64,000 bases of DNA from Buxus sempervirens (GCA_947561395.2 OX387189.1:22754329-22818328); one strand, 5' to 3'; numbered from the stretch's first letter, positions 25,490 to 36,410 are shown. Numbers and translations are program-made. The notes: generated from the sequence alone by a model not told the origin.

Positions 25490-26942
25490 GAAAATCCGAA
25501 CAGTAGACAGGGGTTGGTCAGTTTTTACAGCTTCCCTCCCTTCCCCTCTACATCATACACTGTCAAACCAACCACCTCCTTCTCAAATCCCCTTTACCCC
25601 CTCCCTAAACTTGATCTTTCATCTCCTTCTCACTTTCTTATCAACAAGAGGACAAGGAGGAGAGTTTTTGTGGAGGCTAGGAGGGCTCTTGGCTGCTGTC
25701 CACGTCCACCAGAGGATCATCACTTACCCAAGTAGAAAAACAACTCTAAGGTGAGTTCATTTTGGTGTTTTATTTCACATATATGAAAAGGAAAGCATGG
25801 TGAGCACATTCCCATTTTTACCACCTTGAGGATGCTATTTTCTACTGTCTTCCCTTTTTTTTCTCTTCTTCACATATGGTTGGGACTCCCATGGTAAGAG
25901 GAATTCAATATTTCTAATGTGAGGAGAGTGATGTCACTTTGGTGGTCCAAAGGATGTAGACGAGCCATTCGTATGATCATTTTGGGGGAGCATGTTCCCC
26001 TGTTCTTGTATCTCCATTGTACCCTTAATCCCCCCAAATCCCTTCTTTTTAACTACTCATTTTAGGATTCCCGCATACAAGCTAATTGGGTCAACTCGCC
26101 TAAATTCCGACTCATGGGAACCTGCTATCTAGCGGGGTAACTCAAGGTTTCTACGGACTTCCTTGGGTTACAATCGAACCACTTATCCAAAGTCTCTGGG
26201 TAAACCATGCACATAAGTGTAAATCAAGAATTGGGTGACTATTCACACCCTTAACAATGAACAGTGGAGACTCCCCAAAACCAACGGAAAAACCCACGGA
26301 AAGCCCGAGCACCGGCATCGTGCGCCCCTACATGCGCACACTAATCTATTGTGTTTCATTGCTCATAATATATATACTGAGTTTTGACAACAAATTCATG
26401 AACTAAACATAACTTACCTGATCTGTAATAGATCTGAACGAATTCCTCCAATTTTCCTCAATGATCCATAGCCAATATGAATCAGATCCTCAACAGATTA
26501 CAATATTGCTTCTATTCGGCTACACAACTCTTCTTCAGTTGTCTCTAATCCCTTGGCTTTTGCTCCAAACTTCTAGAATTCTCCAAATCCAACGACTAAA
26601 CCTTCTAACAAAATTTTGGAAGCTATATATAGTTGCCTCCCAACTCAAGTGTTTAAAAGACCTCCTGATCTGCTGTATGCTCCTCCACAAAGCATCCTAC
26701 ATACATGCCCAATGATTAAAATCACGTGATACAATGCATTGCCACTCTATCTAATTATATCTATTCCACCAATAATATACAATTAACCAACTTAACATAG
26801 TTAACAAATTTTCCACATCAGATAATCCTGAAATCTCCAATTCATACCCTTTATTCTCCTTTTTCCTGCAAAATTTATCATTTAAATTTATTTTACTTAC
26901 TAAAATCAGAATTTTAATTATATTAAAATTCAGGATTTTACA

Positions 26943-27130
26943 AAACGTGCTCATAAAGGGAGGAAAATATAGAGAGAGAAATGAGATAAATAAAAGCACT
27001 TTTAGAAGAGAATACATGTTGCAGAAAATTTTGAACAACAACCAACAAACTGAGATCGAGCGCAAATCAACCGTTGGATCGAACTCAAATTTGGAGGTTT
27101 TGTTCTTGACTAATAGTTCTTCAATCTGAA
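26943..27130. other. Displaced 5' flank of PMD pseudogene a
   Basis: This directly follows the right TSD of B3, so before that insertion it adjoined 15285. It is purine-rich ('gagagagaaatgagataaataaaag'). The junction with element C is not resolved. Confidence 0.4.
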
Positions 27131-29089
27131 CGGTGGAGATTTGATATGGAGATCCCTAGAGTGGTGCAATAATAGCAGAAACGTATCATTGCTGCACTTT
27201 GAATTTTATTGGAAAAGAAAGATTTCACATTCTTGAGGCAAGTAGTAACCTTTCTAAAAATATTTTATGTTTTCCGGATTAATCACCAAATCATATTTTG
27301 AGTGGATTGATTGGATGAATTTGGACATGCTTGATTGTTTAATATTTGTTAGATTAGAAGTTATGAAAATTGTTAATCATGTTTTAAAAAGTATGAATTT
27401 TTGTTAGGTTTTGATTAAGAATACTTGTGAATCTATGTTTTAATGTTTTTGGAATGATCTAGCACGTTTTAAGGATGATATTACATGATTTAGAAGTGAT
27501 TTGGTAAGTTGGTTTGGTGTGATTTGGATTTAGAACGAAAATTCGCAAAATATAGGAAAAACCTAGAATTTTCCAGATTTATACGGACACCTGGCATAGC
27601 TCTCGAGCGCTAGGCCATGCGCCATATTAGCAAAACAAACTTTCTTCGCTGCTCGAGTGCCATCAAAGGCTCCCCGCCTATGTTTTTTGAATATTAGAAC
27701 CCGAAACTCATAAATTTTTATTAGACCGAGCGCCCGGGATATGGCTCGAGCGCCATCCCGAGCAGCCAATCCTGGAATTGAAGTTTCAATGAGCGCCTGA
27801 CATAGTGCTTGTCGGTGCTCAAGCGCCCATGATAGATTTTTGAGAAATTTTGGGATTTTACCTAGTTTTTGACTCTAAACTTGTTCTTGGGAAATTCCAA
27901 CTCATGTACCAATTAGATTAGGGTATTTTGAGAGTGTTTGCATTGGCCTAAACATTATTTGGATTTAATAAAGAATTAGGGTACATTTTGGTGATAAAGG
28001 AGATTTTGGTTCTTTGGTGGATTTAGAAGCTTGAATGGGTATCACCTTTGTTTTAGACATACTAGTTAGTTGTATCTTAGTTTGGTTTTGGCCTCTGTAT
28101 ATCTGTTATGTATGTATTTCTTTGTTTGACCTATTTTAGCATTGATTTAGTGTATTTTTCATATCTATTATGTGGATTGGTGCTCACATGAACATTGATT
28201 GATTTCCTTAGGTTTTCTATACATGTATTGGAGGTTTGGGCATGTTTGATTGCTGAGTTGATATTTGAGTTAATATTGGCATGAAAATTGAGCTTGGAAT
28301 TAGATATGCAAGTATTTATGAACTATATGGTGGATATGATTCGATGTGGATTATTGTATCTTGTGGAAGGTTCTTTTATTCTTGCAAGCATTCTTAGCCA
28401 ATTATTGGCCTACACGTGAGTCGTTATCGGCCGTGTACTTAGTTAATAAATGGCATACACGTGAACCATTATCGACTATGTTCATCCTTCATGCCGCAAC
28501 AGCCTTTATAGTCTTGTATTTGAGCTATGTATCTTGGCACGCATCTAGCCAAGTATTAGCAGTGCTTATCATCTTGCTGCAATAGCCTTTATGGCCTTGT
28601 ATCTTGGCACGCATCTAGCCAAGTATTGGCATTGCTCATCATCTTGCCTCAACAGCTACGTTTGGCCTTATATTTGAGCCATGTATCTTGGCACACACCT
28701 AGCTAAGTATTTGGCAATGCACATCATCTTGCCGCAACAGCCACGTTTGGCCTTGTATTTGAACCATGTATCCTGGCACGCACCTAACCAAGTATTGGCA
28801 GTGCTCATCACCTTGCAGCCATTTAATGGCCTTAAAGTAACGGTAAAAGTAAAGTTAAGCCATATAATGGCACAGGTAAACTATTTAGGTGAATATTGAT
28901 ATGCATGATATTTTAATGTTGCTTTAATGCTTTATATGATAAATCCTCATGTGATTGATGATATTATGAATGAATCTCTTGTGTTTGATGCTACCCTAAT
29001 TGATTGGTTGGTTCTACCAAAGGGTTTTCCATAATCTCATATATATGATTCAAAGGAATTTATCATTGAATTTTCTTAGCATGCTCTTA
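27131..29089 (+). mobile_element. LTR of element C, left part
   Basis: This is plus-strand LTR sequence continuing after B5 at 35511. The exact start is not found, since no TGTAAAA end is visible. It contains GC-rich 'gctcgagcgcc' words (27596-27830) and a minisatellite (28486-28830). The assignment rests on continuity across B5 and on the primer site and gag that follow at 35924. Confidence 0.55.
28486..28830. repeat. About 80-bp tandem repeats in the C LTR
   Basis: About four units contain 'gtatcttggcacgcatctagccaagtatt' variants plus 'catcttgc(c/t)gcaa.agcc'. ORFs across them are repeat artefacts. Confidence 0.85.
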
Positions 29090-29695
29090 TGTAACGCCAC
29101 GGATCCGTGTTGTTCAATAAAGATATAACATGTCTCACGGAGTGTTAGGTAAGGATCTTAATCATTTGTGATCGCTGGATAATCACATAAACTAAATCAT
29201 ATCAGAGAGCACAATCATACTTTATCTAAGAATTCAATATTCAAACTTAACTAAGATTCAAGTGGTTCAACCACAATCTACTTTATTACACCTCAAAAAT
29301 TTAATTAATTCAAAGTTCAATTCAAAAATAACCTACAGGTCTAAGGAATGTAATAGTAGTCTTCCTCCCTATATGTCTCAGTCGGATCTACTCCAGTAGT
29401 CGCCTCACCTCGAGTATCTGAAAAACAAAACAAAACAAAAGAGTGAGATACGAATATCTCAGCGAGTAGCATATGCATGCAGGAAATAGTTAACAGAGTT
29501 CAAGTCATGCATCAATAAATAACCAGTACGATTAAGCAACCAAATACAATCTCCAAGTTAAACCAAAACCATTAATTAATTCCAAACACATTTCAATTCA
29601 ATACTGACAACACATCGATTGGTCAATGTCATGACTATTGTTAAGTTGATAAATTAAACATGCCAAGTAGACACTCCACACCTCCATGTACACAG

Positions 29696-29820
29696 TTCCG
29701 GCCTACTCAGGGTTTCGGAAACTCTGAAATGACGGCCTACTCAAGGTTTCGTCATCCAATGCCGGCCTACTCCCCGGGTTTCAGCATTGACAACCAGGCC
29801 TAATCAGGGTTTCTGGCTGC
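29696..29820. repeat. 'cctactcagggtttcgg' minisatellite in B5
   Basis: A shorter version of the array in B1, ending just before the A5 insertion point. Confidence 0.8.
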
Positions 29821-30902
29821 TCTACACTGGTCGTGGCAACACACAAGGCCATGCAATATCAACAACCAACAATAACATTACTGTGCGCGCGTGGGAAACG
29901 CAGCACGGGGTAATTCGGAGTCGCCACCGCCTGATGGGGTGCAGGCGGACACCCGGGTGCCTATTCTTGTCTATTTAGGGCTTTTGGTCTGCGGCTTGAG
30001 ATTCTAAGCTTGGTTCTCGGTTGCGGTCCGAGGAAGTCCGTAGACACCCCGGTCCACCCCGTCAGATGACAGGTCCCGTGGGTTCCCTAGTTTGAGTCAG
30101 CTTTCTAGTTGGTTTTCACCCGATTCCTAATCCGATATGCAATTTGTTTAAGTCTGTCGGGGCCTCCTGAGTGGTGTGGGTCCCTTTAATGGATTTTATC
30201 TTATTTGCTTTAGGTTATCTGAGTCTGGCTAGGTGGCCCCATTGGAAGGCCCACGGTGTCCTTGGCGGGCTTGGGTGAGCCCATGTGCCCCTGGTGGGCC
30301 TCTGTCTAACCTAGGAGGCCCTGTAGGCTTAGGTTAAGTGGATTGATTTTACATTAAGGTTCAGGTTGGATACTTAAGTGATTTCCATGCAAGAAGCGGG
30401 CCGGCATTGATTCGTGGGCCCCCATGTTGGTTGCCAAAATGCCTTTAATTTATCTTATTTAAATTCACCCAGGTAGGTTGGATGTTGGGCTTGGGGCCCG
30501 TAGTCCAAATTTGGGCTTAAAAAACCCAGTTCCTTGAGGCTTAGGGTTTGCACCCTTCCTTGGTTAGGTTAATGGGCTTTGGCGGGCCCGATAGGCCCTA
30601 GCACTAGGTCTCGGCCAAACCATGCAAATTCAAACATATCATTCCACACATCAAGTTCGGGGTGGGCCACATTAGGCCTGGCCCACTTGGTTAAGTTAAT
30701 TACTTTAAGTTGCTTAATTGCATGCATAAGAAGTTTATTGGGCTCGGTGGGCCCCGTTGGAAGACCCACTAATTGTTCCAAATTGGACATTGGTCCAAGT
30801 CCCAATTTGGGTTTCCGGGCCCTCTTGGTTTAATAGTTTTGGTGTAAGATACTAAAGGAAAACATCACAAACAAGAAAAAGCCCATAGTGGCATTTTTGG
30901 GA

Positions 30903-31000
30903 TGTAGCCGGCTACACATTAGCCTTAATGTAGCCGGCCATATGGGCCGGCTATGAACAAGAAATGGGTGATCCGGCCTGAGTGGCCGGATCACCTCAAA
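30903..31000. repeat. Second hairpin cluster in A5
   Basis: The stems are GTAGCCGG/CCGGCTA and GATCCGGCC/GGCCGGATC with loop TGAGT, about 1.02 kb from the LTR 3' end as in A1 and A6. Confidence 0.8.
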
Positions 31001-32877
31001 TGGGCCTCTTTTGGGGACCTGGGCCTTGGGATGGCTCTTTTAGGCCTCCTAGGGCCTCCTACAAGTCATGTGGGCCCCTGGGAAGGCCCATATTGGTTCA
31101 GATTTGAGGAGAAGTCTTGAGCGGCTTCCTTTGGGGGTGTTCCAGCAAAAATCAAAGGGGAAGAGGAGATGCCTAGGGCTGCTGCTCCTCCTCACTTCCT
31201 TTTCTATAATTCTGGTAATGTGTAGGGGTCTTAGTACCCCTACTTTGGTGGTCACACTTCACTATTCAATGGGCCACGAAAGCCCACCACCGAGGCCTTG
31301 CATGCTATGCGGGTTAATCACAAAACCATGCATGCTCCTAAGGTGTGGGTGGGTGAGAGTGGGCACGAGCATGAACAAACCACCGGCGCATACCAACATT
31401 AATGAAGGAGGCGTATTGCAATAATGGGGAGGCGGCGGCTGTACATGGGAAAGGAAGCACACTTACCATGCATGGAGATGACATGAAGGGGTATGGAGGT
31501 GCTGCTGTTGTCTCTCAACAGCAGCTCGTATGAGCCACAACAGCGGGCTACCGGGGTAGGAGGTCATGCTTACTAGCCATAGAACAGCAAATTTCAAGGG
31601 GGGAAGGAAGCATGTCGATACACATACGAAATCATAGCATTTACATGGTCAAAACTGCAACATGAAAAGGGGTTAACCATGCTAGGGGTGAGTGGGGTCA
31701 TGCCTATGATGAGTTGAGGGACTGGGCCTAGTCTTGGGCTCTTAATCTTGCTGGGACAGCAGCAACTAATGAGAGTTGGCTGCCGTCCCCAGCAGCAACT
31801 CACCTATGTCATTGCAGGGGGGGGGGGGGGGGCATGACAATGGTTCTTCTCATGATATCAAAGAAGAAAAATCAGGCTTAGGCATGTAAAACAGCAGGTA
31901 AAAAAGGAGGAAGCAGGGACATGCATGCATGCACATTAAACCAAGCAAACGGGAGAAGGGATGGGGGAGCATGCATCAATATGCTAGGACAGCAACATGA
32001 AGACCATATGGCATAGAAAACATGCCTTGGTACATGGAGAACACAGCAAGCTCTAAAAAAGCATATATTCATTCCTCATAACAATGGCAAACAAGTAGGC
32101 AAGCAACGGGCTTCATGCAAAAGGGAACATGCATGCATGATAGCTAGGGGGGTTGGGGGGTGAAGGGAGCATGCTCATCGCATCATCTCAACAGCAAACA
32201 ACACAGGGTACGACTAGCAGCAGAATATCCAAAAAAATCACAAGAAAAAGCGAAAAAAAAAAGAGAAAATGAAGAAGGGAAGTGGGGGGTATTATAAGGG
32301 TACATGAGATTAGAATGGGAGGAACATCCTCCTCCTCAAAATACTCAAAACAGTAGGCTAACATGGCAGTTTATAAACACCCACAAAAGTATAAAATAGA
32401 TGAGCTCTCCTACTCCCAAAGGACCCTACGTGGCCCTCTTATTGGTGGTGACTTCATGCCAAGAAAAGGAAATCAAATGCATGCATAAAGTGCCATAGAA
32501 ATCAACCTCATGACAAGAAGGAAAACAAAAGTAGGAAAATCATTAGAAAAATCTGATTTTAATATATGAGTAACAAAACATGATTAGGGATCTTACCTGG
32601 AGATTCTAGGTTCTTTAGAGGAGGTGGAGACACTCCCTTGAAGATGGACAGCAGCTGGTAAGTCCTCCCACAGTAGCAACAGCAAGCAACCTCTCCTTCT
32701 TGACACTTGGTGGGTGAGAGGTGAGGAGGAAGGAGGAGGAGAAAGGGTGGAGCTGCCTTCGGGTGGTGGTGGGGGTCAATGGGTGCTGGAGAGGGAGGGT
32801 TCAGATGAGCAAAGGTCGGGCAAGGAGGCCTAAGCACAGTGGAATCCACCAACCATTGGAAAGGGGGCTGCTGCCCC

Positions 32878-32885
32878 CTTTTATA
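32878..32885 (-). promoter_or_regulatory. TATA box of A5
   Basis: The minus strand reads TATAAAAG. The hairpin array begins 12 bp upstream and the donor lies about 288 bp downstream. Confidence 0.6.
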
Positions 32886-32896
32886 ACAATTTTAAT

Positions 32897-33141
32897 GTAT
32901 TCGAACTTGGAGTCCGGATACATTATATACCATGTGTATCCGGCCTCCAAGGCTGGATACACTAAGCCGCCTTTGTATCCGGCCTTGAAGACCGGATACA
33001 AAACATAATAATTGGCAAAAATTAATTCCGCCGCGAATTTGTCGGGGAATCGGCGCGAATCTCGCCGAGCAAATCTTCGTATCCGGCCTTGGAGTCCGGA
33101 TATACACAAGGGTATGTGTATCCGGTATATTTGACCGGATA
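32897..33141. repeat. GTATCC/GGATAC hairpin array in A5 U3
   Basis: Pairs such as GTATCCGGC/GACCGGATAC recur through the array. A 'gaccgatt(t/c)' triplet repeat follows at about 33175-33205. Confidence 0.85.
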
Positions 33142-33375
33142 CAAATCAAAAAATTACGGATTTGCCCTTCGACTTGACCGATTCGACCGATTTGACCGAT
33201 TTGACACTTTTGGATATCTACGGATTGTCCCGCACGAATTTTTGTTTAGTCCTTGAGATTTTGGATATTTAAGATTTATTCCCCGAGATATTTTGCTGCG
33301 TTGGCTTCCACGTGTGCAGTTCCTGTGCCACGTGTGCATTTTCCGGTTTTTTGCTGCCCGGAAACTTCGACAGCT

Positions 33376-33800
33376 CATATCTCTTTTATCTGGACTCCGA
33401 TTTGAGCAAACTCAGTTGCGTTGAACTCGTATCGGAGCCCTCTATTCAACGACATAGGGTTAAGCACTTGGCACGGGGTTCGAGGAAAGTCAACTTTCGG
33501 CTCATCCTCAAGTTTGACTGCCCTTAGAACCTTCATTCGGACTCTGATTCCTGCAAACCCAGTTGCGTTGGAACCGTGTCGAGATTCTCTATCCAATGGT
33601 ATAGAGCAAGGTACTTGGCACGGAATTCGAGGAAAAGTCAACTCTCGGCTCTTCCTCAAGTTTGACCGCCCGCAGAACCTTCATCTGGTCTCCAATTCCA
33701 GCAAACTCAGTTGCGTTGGAACCGTGTCGAGATTCTCTATCCATTGAGATACAGCAAGATAGCCAGATTTCATTTGATCGAAAGGTCAACTTTCGACCCC
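33376..33800. repeat. 147-148-bp tandem units in A5 U3
   Basis: Three copies have landmarks AACTCAGTTG/AACCCAGTTG at 33409, 33556 and 33704. Confidence 0.85.
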
Positions 33801-34564
33801 CTTGGGTTTGACTTTTTAGCAGGATTTTGTATTTTTGGCTTTTTGGGAGCGCAAAAATGAAGTGCTTACAATTACATTACTAAGCTTAAGCATGGATCCA
33901 GGACAAGCTAAACCAAAACAGCAAACCATCATAAAATCACAACTCTGACATCACAATAAAACAAGACGTTCAACATCATGTATAACTCAACCAGTTCACC
34001 ACATGTCCCTCTGGACCAGAACAGTACCTCATGTACCTTCAGCATTTACTCCAAATTCACAACACATGTCCATTGGTAATAAAACCATTTACTCACACCA
34101 AGAGAAATCTTTACGATACATTTCAAAAACTTGAAATCAAGTAAAACTAGATTAAATAAATTCTTATTCAAGTACAGTATATAAACAAAAGGAAGCTAAA
34201 TCAGGAACTCCTAGTGTTGGGTACAATGAGTTCACCTATCATTAGCCCTTTAAATTAACCTTGGATGCTCCTAAGAATTTCCAGAATTTCACTTAATATT
34301 CTCATAACAGGTAACAGTAGTTCTAACATTCTAAACAAATCAATAGCTAAGTGCTTGAACCCTCAAAGTATTAAAATCTAGCTTGATTGGTCAAATTCAC
34401 ATTTCGACAAAGATTTGGGGCTTGCGCTGACCCCTAGCGGTCTAAGGCGCGAAGTCGGCGGTAAGTCGTTTGTTAAAATACAAGTCGCACTTACTTAAAA
34501 TAGGGTAGGCGCGAGCTAGGCGCGAAATAGGCGCACGATACGCACGAGATTGGCTGTAAGAAAA

Positions 34565-34720
34565 CCGATCGGCGCGAGCTAGGCGTGCGTTGAGCGTGAG
34601 CTCGGCGGTAAGGAAACCGGTCGGCGCGAGCTAGGTGCACGTTGAGCGCGAGCTCGGCGGTAAGGAAACCGATCGGCGCGAGCTAGGCGCACGTTGAGCG
34701 CGAGCTCGGCGGTAAGGAGG
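34565..34720. repeat. 52-bp tandem repeat in B5
   Basis: Three near-identical units carry GGCGCGAGCTAGG, GTTGAGCG and GAGCTCGGCGGTAAGG. Upstream diverged pieces reach 34430. Confidence 0.9.
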
Positions 34721-35510
34721 AAACGGCCTTTCGCTGACTACAGGTAGTTGGCGCTACGTAGGCGCCAACTCGGTGGATGCTACCCTGGTTTTTCAAGTCT
34801 CTGTTATTTCCAGATCTACACAGCTGACCGAAATTTTTCTGTCTGTAACCATTTCCCTAGCCTCCTACTATCCCCAAGAGATGTTTAAACCACTTTTGAA
34901 ATTATGTTAAACACCTTTTTATTTATCTCTAACAGTTCAAAAAAAAACTCACGATCGAACTATCTTCTTCCAGAAAACATATGCATCAATATCAAAACTC
35001 AGGAATCAATCTAAAACCCAGTTTTAAAACGATGCTACTCACCTCTTGCACGCTTATATCCCAGCAACAACAAATACTCGAACCACGGCCGATCACCAAC
35101 AGTCGTTCGTCTGATCAAAATCGACACCCGGATCTTCTATTCGCAAGAGTCTGCCTTGCCTTTCAATCTGCCTTTCTGCTAAAACCCTTGATTGCGAACA
35201 CACCACTCGGCAGGAACTTTCACAGTTCTTCTTCTCTCCCCAACGAAAACCTAGATCAAAATCGCTGCAGCCACAATTGCCAATCGCCTTCAGTACGAGT
35301 ATACGAGTATTCTAAAAACCTAAAACCTAATTTTCCTTTAAATATTTATACCTTCCATAAGTAAATTGCCGCTCGACGAACTTTTGAAAACCTTTGATCT
35401 AGTGTGTGCTCACCCACCGAAACTCCTACATATACACACAGCTCCTTAAATTTATTCTTCCACATAAATAATAATTAAAAATAAGTCTTAGAAAATATCG
35501 GGGTTTTACA

Positions 35511-35919
35511 TGTTATTACTTGCTGAGATTTTATATCTTATCCTTATTTTAAAATGTTTTGTTTTAGGTATCATTGGAGAGGACACCACAGAATATAAGG
35601 CTAGAGGGTTTGAAAGCTTAGAGATTCAAAGGTTATTAGAGGAATTATTAATATAGGAGTTTATTTCTTTTCTAAGAGTAGAAGTAAGAGGTCTAATTGA
35701 GTGTTTTGAGAGATAGTGAGTTATAGTTGCCTTTTCTATGTTTGGAGAACTTGATGTAATCTCATTTTGAGGATTTTAATGAAATAAAGAGAAGTTTCTT
35801 AGCGCACTCTAAATTATCTTATTTCCTTTATGCTAATGTAATTAATTACTTTGTTATCATTCAAGTAATGCCCTAGTCCGTTTAAAAAAAAACAAAACTA
35901 TCTAATCCGAGGCGTTATA
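35511..35919 (+). mobile_element. LTR of element C, 3' end
   Basis: After B5 the sequence resumes with 'ttacttgctgagattttatatcttatcc' and 'gttttgttttaggtatc', the reverse complement of words near the left ends of the B LTRs. It ends GAGGCGTTATA, a C-to-T change from the expected GGCGTTACA. This shows C and B belong to one superfamily of LTRs. Confidence 0.75.
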
Positions 35920-35923
35920 GAGG

Positions 35924-35935
35924 TGGTATCAGAGC
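35924..35935 (+). promoter_or_regulatory. Primer-binding site, initiator tRNA-Met type
   Basis: TGGTATCAGAGC, four bases after the C LTR end, is the standard plant iMet primer site. Confidence 0.9.
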
Positions 35936-36067
35936 ATTTGGTTCATGAGCCCTAGGTTTTAGAAAACCTTTGGCAGGTCTTGGGGTGTGATACGCTAGAT
36001 AGCACCAATGATTAGGATTATTTAGGTTGAGATTATGCTAATACAATCTTCTTTATTGCATTTGAGA

Positions 36068-36410
36068 ATGGAAAGATCAAGGAGTACCACCCATGCCCAA
36101 GAAGCTCAGGCTTCAGTTACAGTTGAGCAGATGGGAGAAGTCTGGAGAGCCCTAGGTGCTGTTACCAATCTTTTGAATAGGGAAATTGAGGAAAGGCAAC
36201 AACAGAATCAGAATAGAGAACCTCATGGGGATAATGGACAAGGACAATCATCTACACATGACCTTGAGCAATTTAGGAAGATGTCTCCACCCCCTTTACA
36301 TGGATTACCCGATCCTATGGAAGCTGAAAGATGGATTATGAGGATAGAAAATATCTTCAAGGCTATGAGGTGCCTTGAGGATAAAAAGGTGGAGCTTGCC
36401 ACCCTTGTGT
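36068..36410 (+). pseudogene. gag: Truncated Ty3/gypsy gag of element C
   Basis: The frame starts at ATG 36068, about 130 bp after the primer site. The N-terminal 60 residues are polar and Gln/Glu-rich. The block FRKMSPPPLHGLPDPMEAER, followed by WIMRIENIFKAMRC and DKKVELATLVL, is the beginning of a retrotransposon gag domain. The expected next part (usually GDARHWW-like) is missing. After about 36410 unrelated sequence follows and the frame ends at 36520. Protease, reverse transcriptase and integrase are absent. The truncation point is probably the insertion or deletion boundary with the copia-like element to the right. Confidence 0.85.

Larger units (their letters stand above)
24889..26340 (+). 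mobile_element. Solo LTR A7 (short subfamily)
   Basis: The plus-strand LTR runs from TGTAAGCACCCAAATTTTG (24889) to CATGCGCACA (26340), between perfect CTAAT duplications (24884-24888 and 26341-26345). At 1,452 bp it is the shortest family-A LTR here and lacks the G-box/148-bp region. It keeps the hairpin array (25229-25468), the TATA box (25482-25489) and the donor CTAAG|GTGAGT at 25751. Confidence 0.92.
15286..26942 (-). mobile_element. Solo LTR B3, host of four later LTR insertions
   Basis: The outer ends are TGTAACGCC (15286) and GGATTTTACA (26942), flanked by identical 5-mers AAACG at 15281-15285 and 26943-26947. Its own sequence is 15286-15615, 20825-21588, 24270-24888 and 26341-26942, about 2.3 kb. 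A4 (with A3 inside), B4 and A7 fill the gaps. It landed about 70 bp upstream of the start codon of PMD pseudogene a and would have displaced that gene's promoter. Confidence 0.88.
29882..33870 (-). mobile_element. Solo LTR A5 (about 4.0 kb)
   Basis: TGTGCGCGCG at the left and GTGCTTACA at the right lie between perfect ATTAC duplications (29877-29881, 33871-33875). It has three 147-148-bp units (33409, 33556, 33704), two G-boxes (33309-33314, 33330-33335), an upstream hairpin array, a TATA box at 32878-32885, a donor at 32595-32596, a second hairpin cluster, and a G homopolymer near 31817-31832. It is the longest LTR in the window. The ORFs in it are not conserved. Confidence 0.93.
29090..35510 (-). 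mobile_element. Solo LTR B5 inside the C LTR, interrupted by A5
   Basis: The ends are TGTAACGCCACGG (29090) and CGGGGTTTTACA (35510). The flanks TCTTA and TGTTA match 4 of 5. Its own sequence is 29090-29881 plus 33876-35510. B1 carries the same sequence uninterrupted (aataacatcatattactaagctt near 1825-1847), an empty site that confirms the A5 insertion point. Confidence 0.85.
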
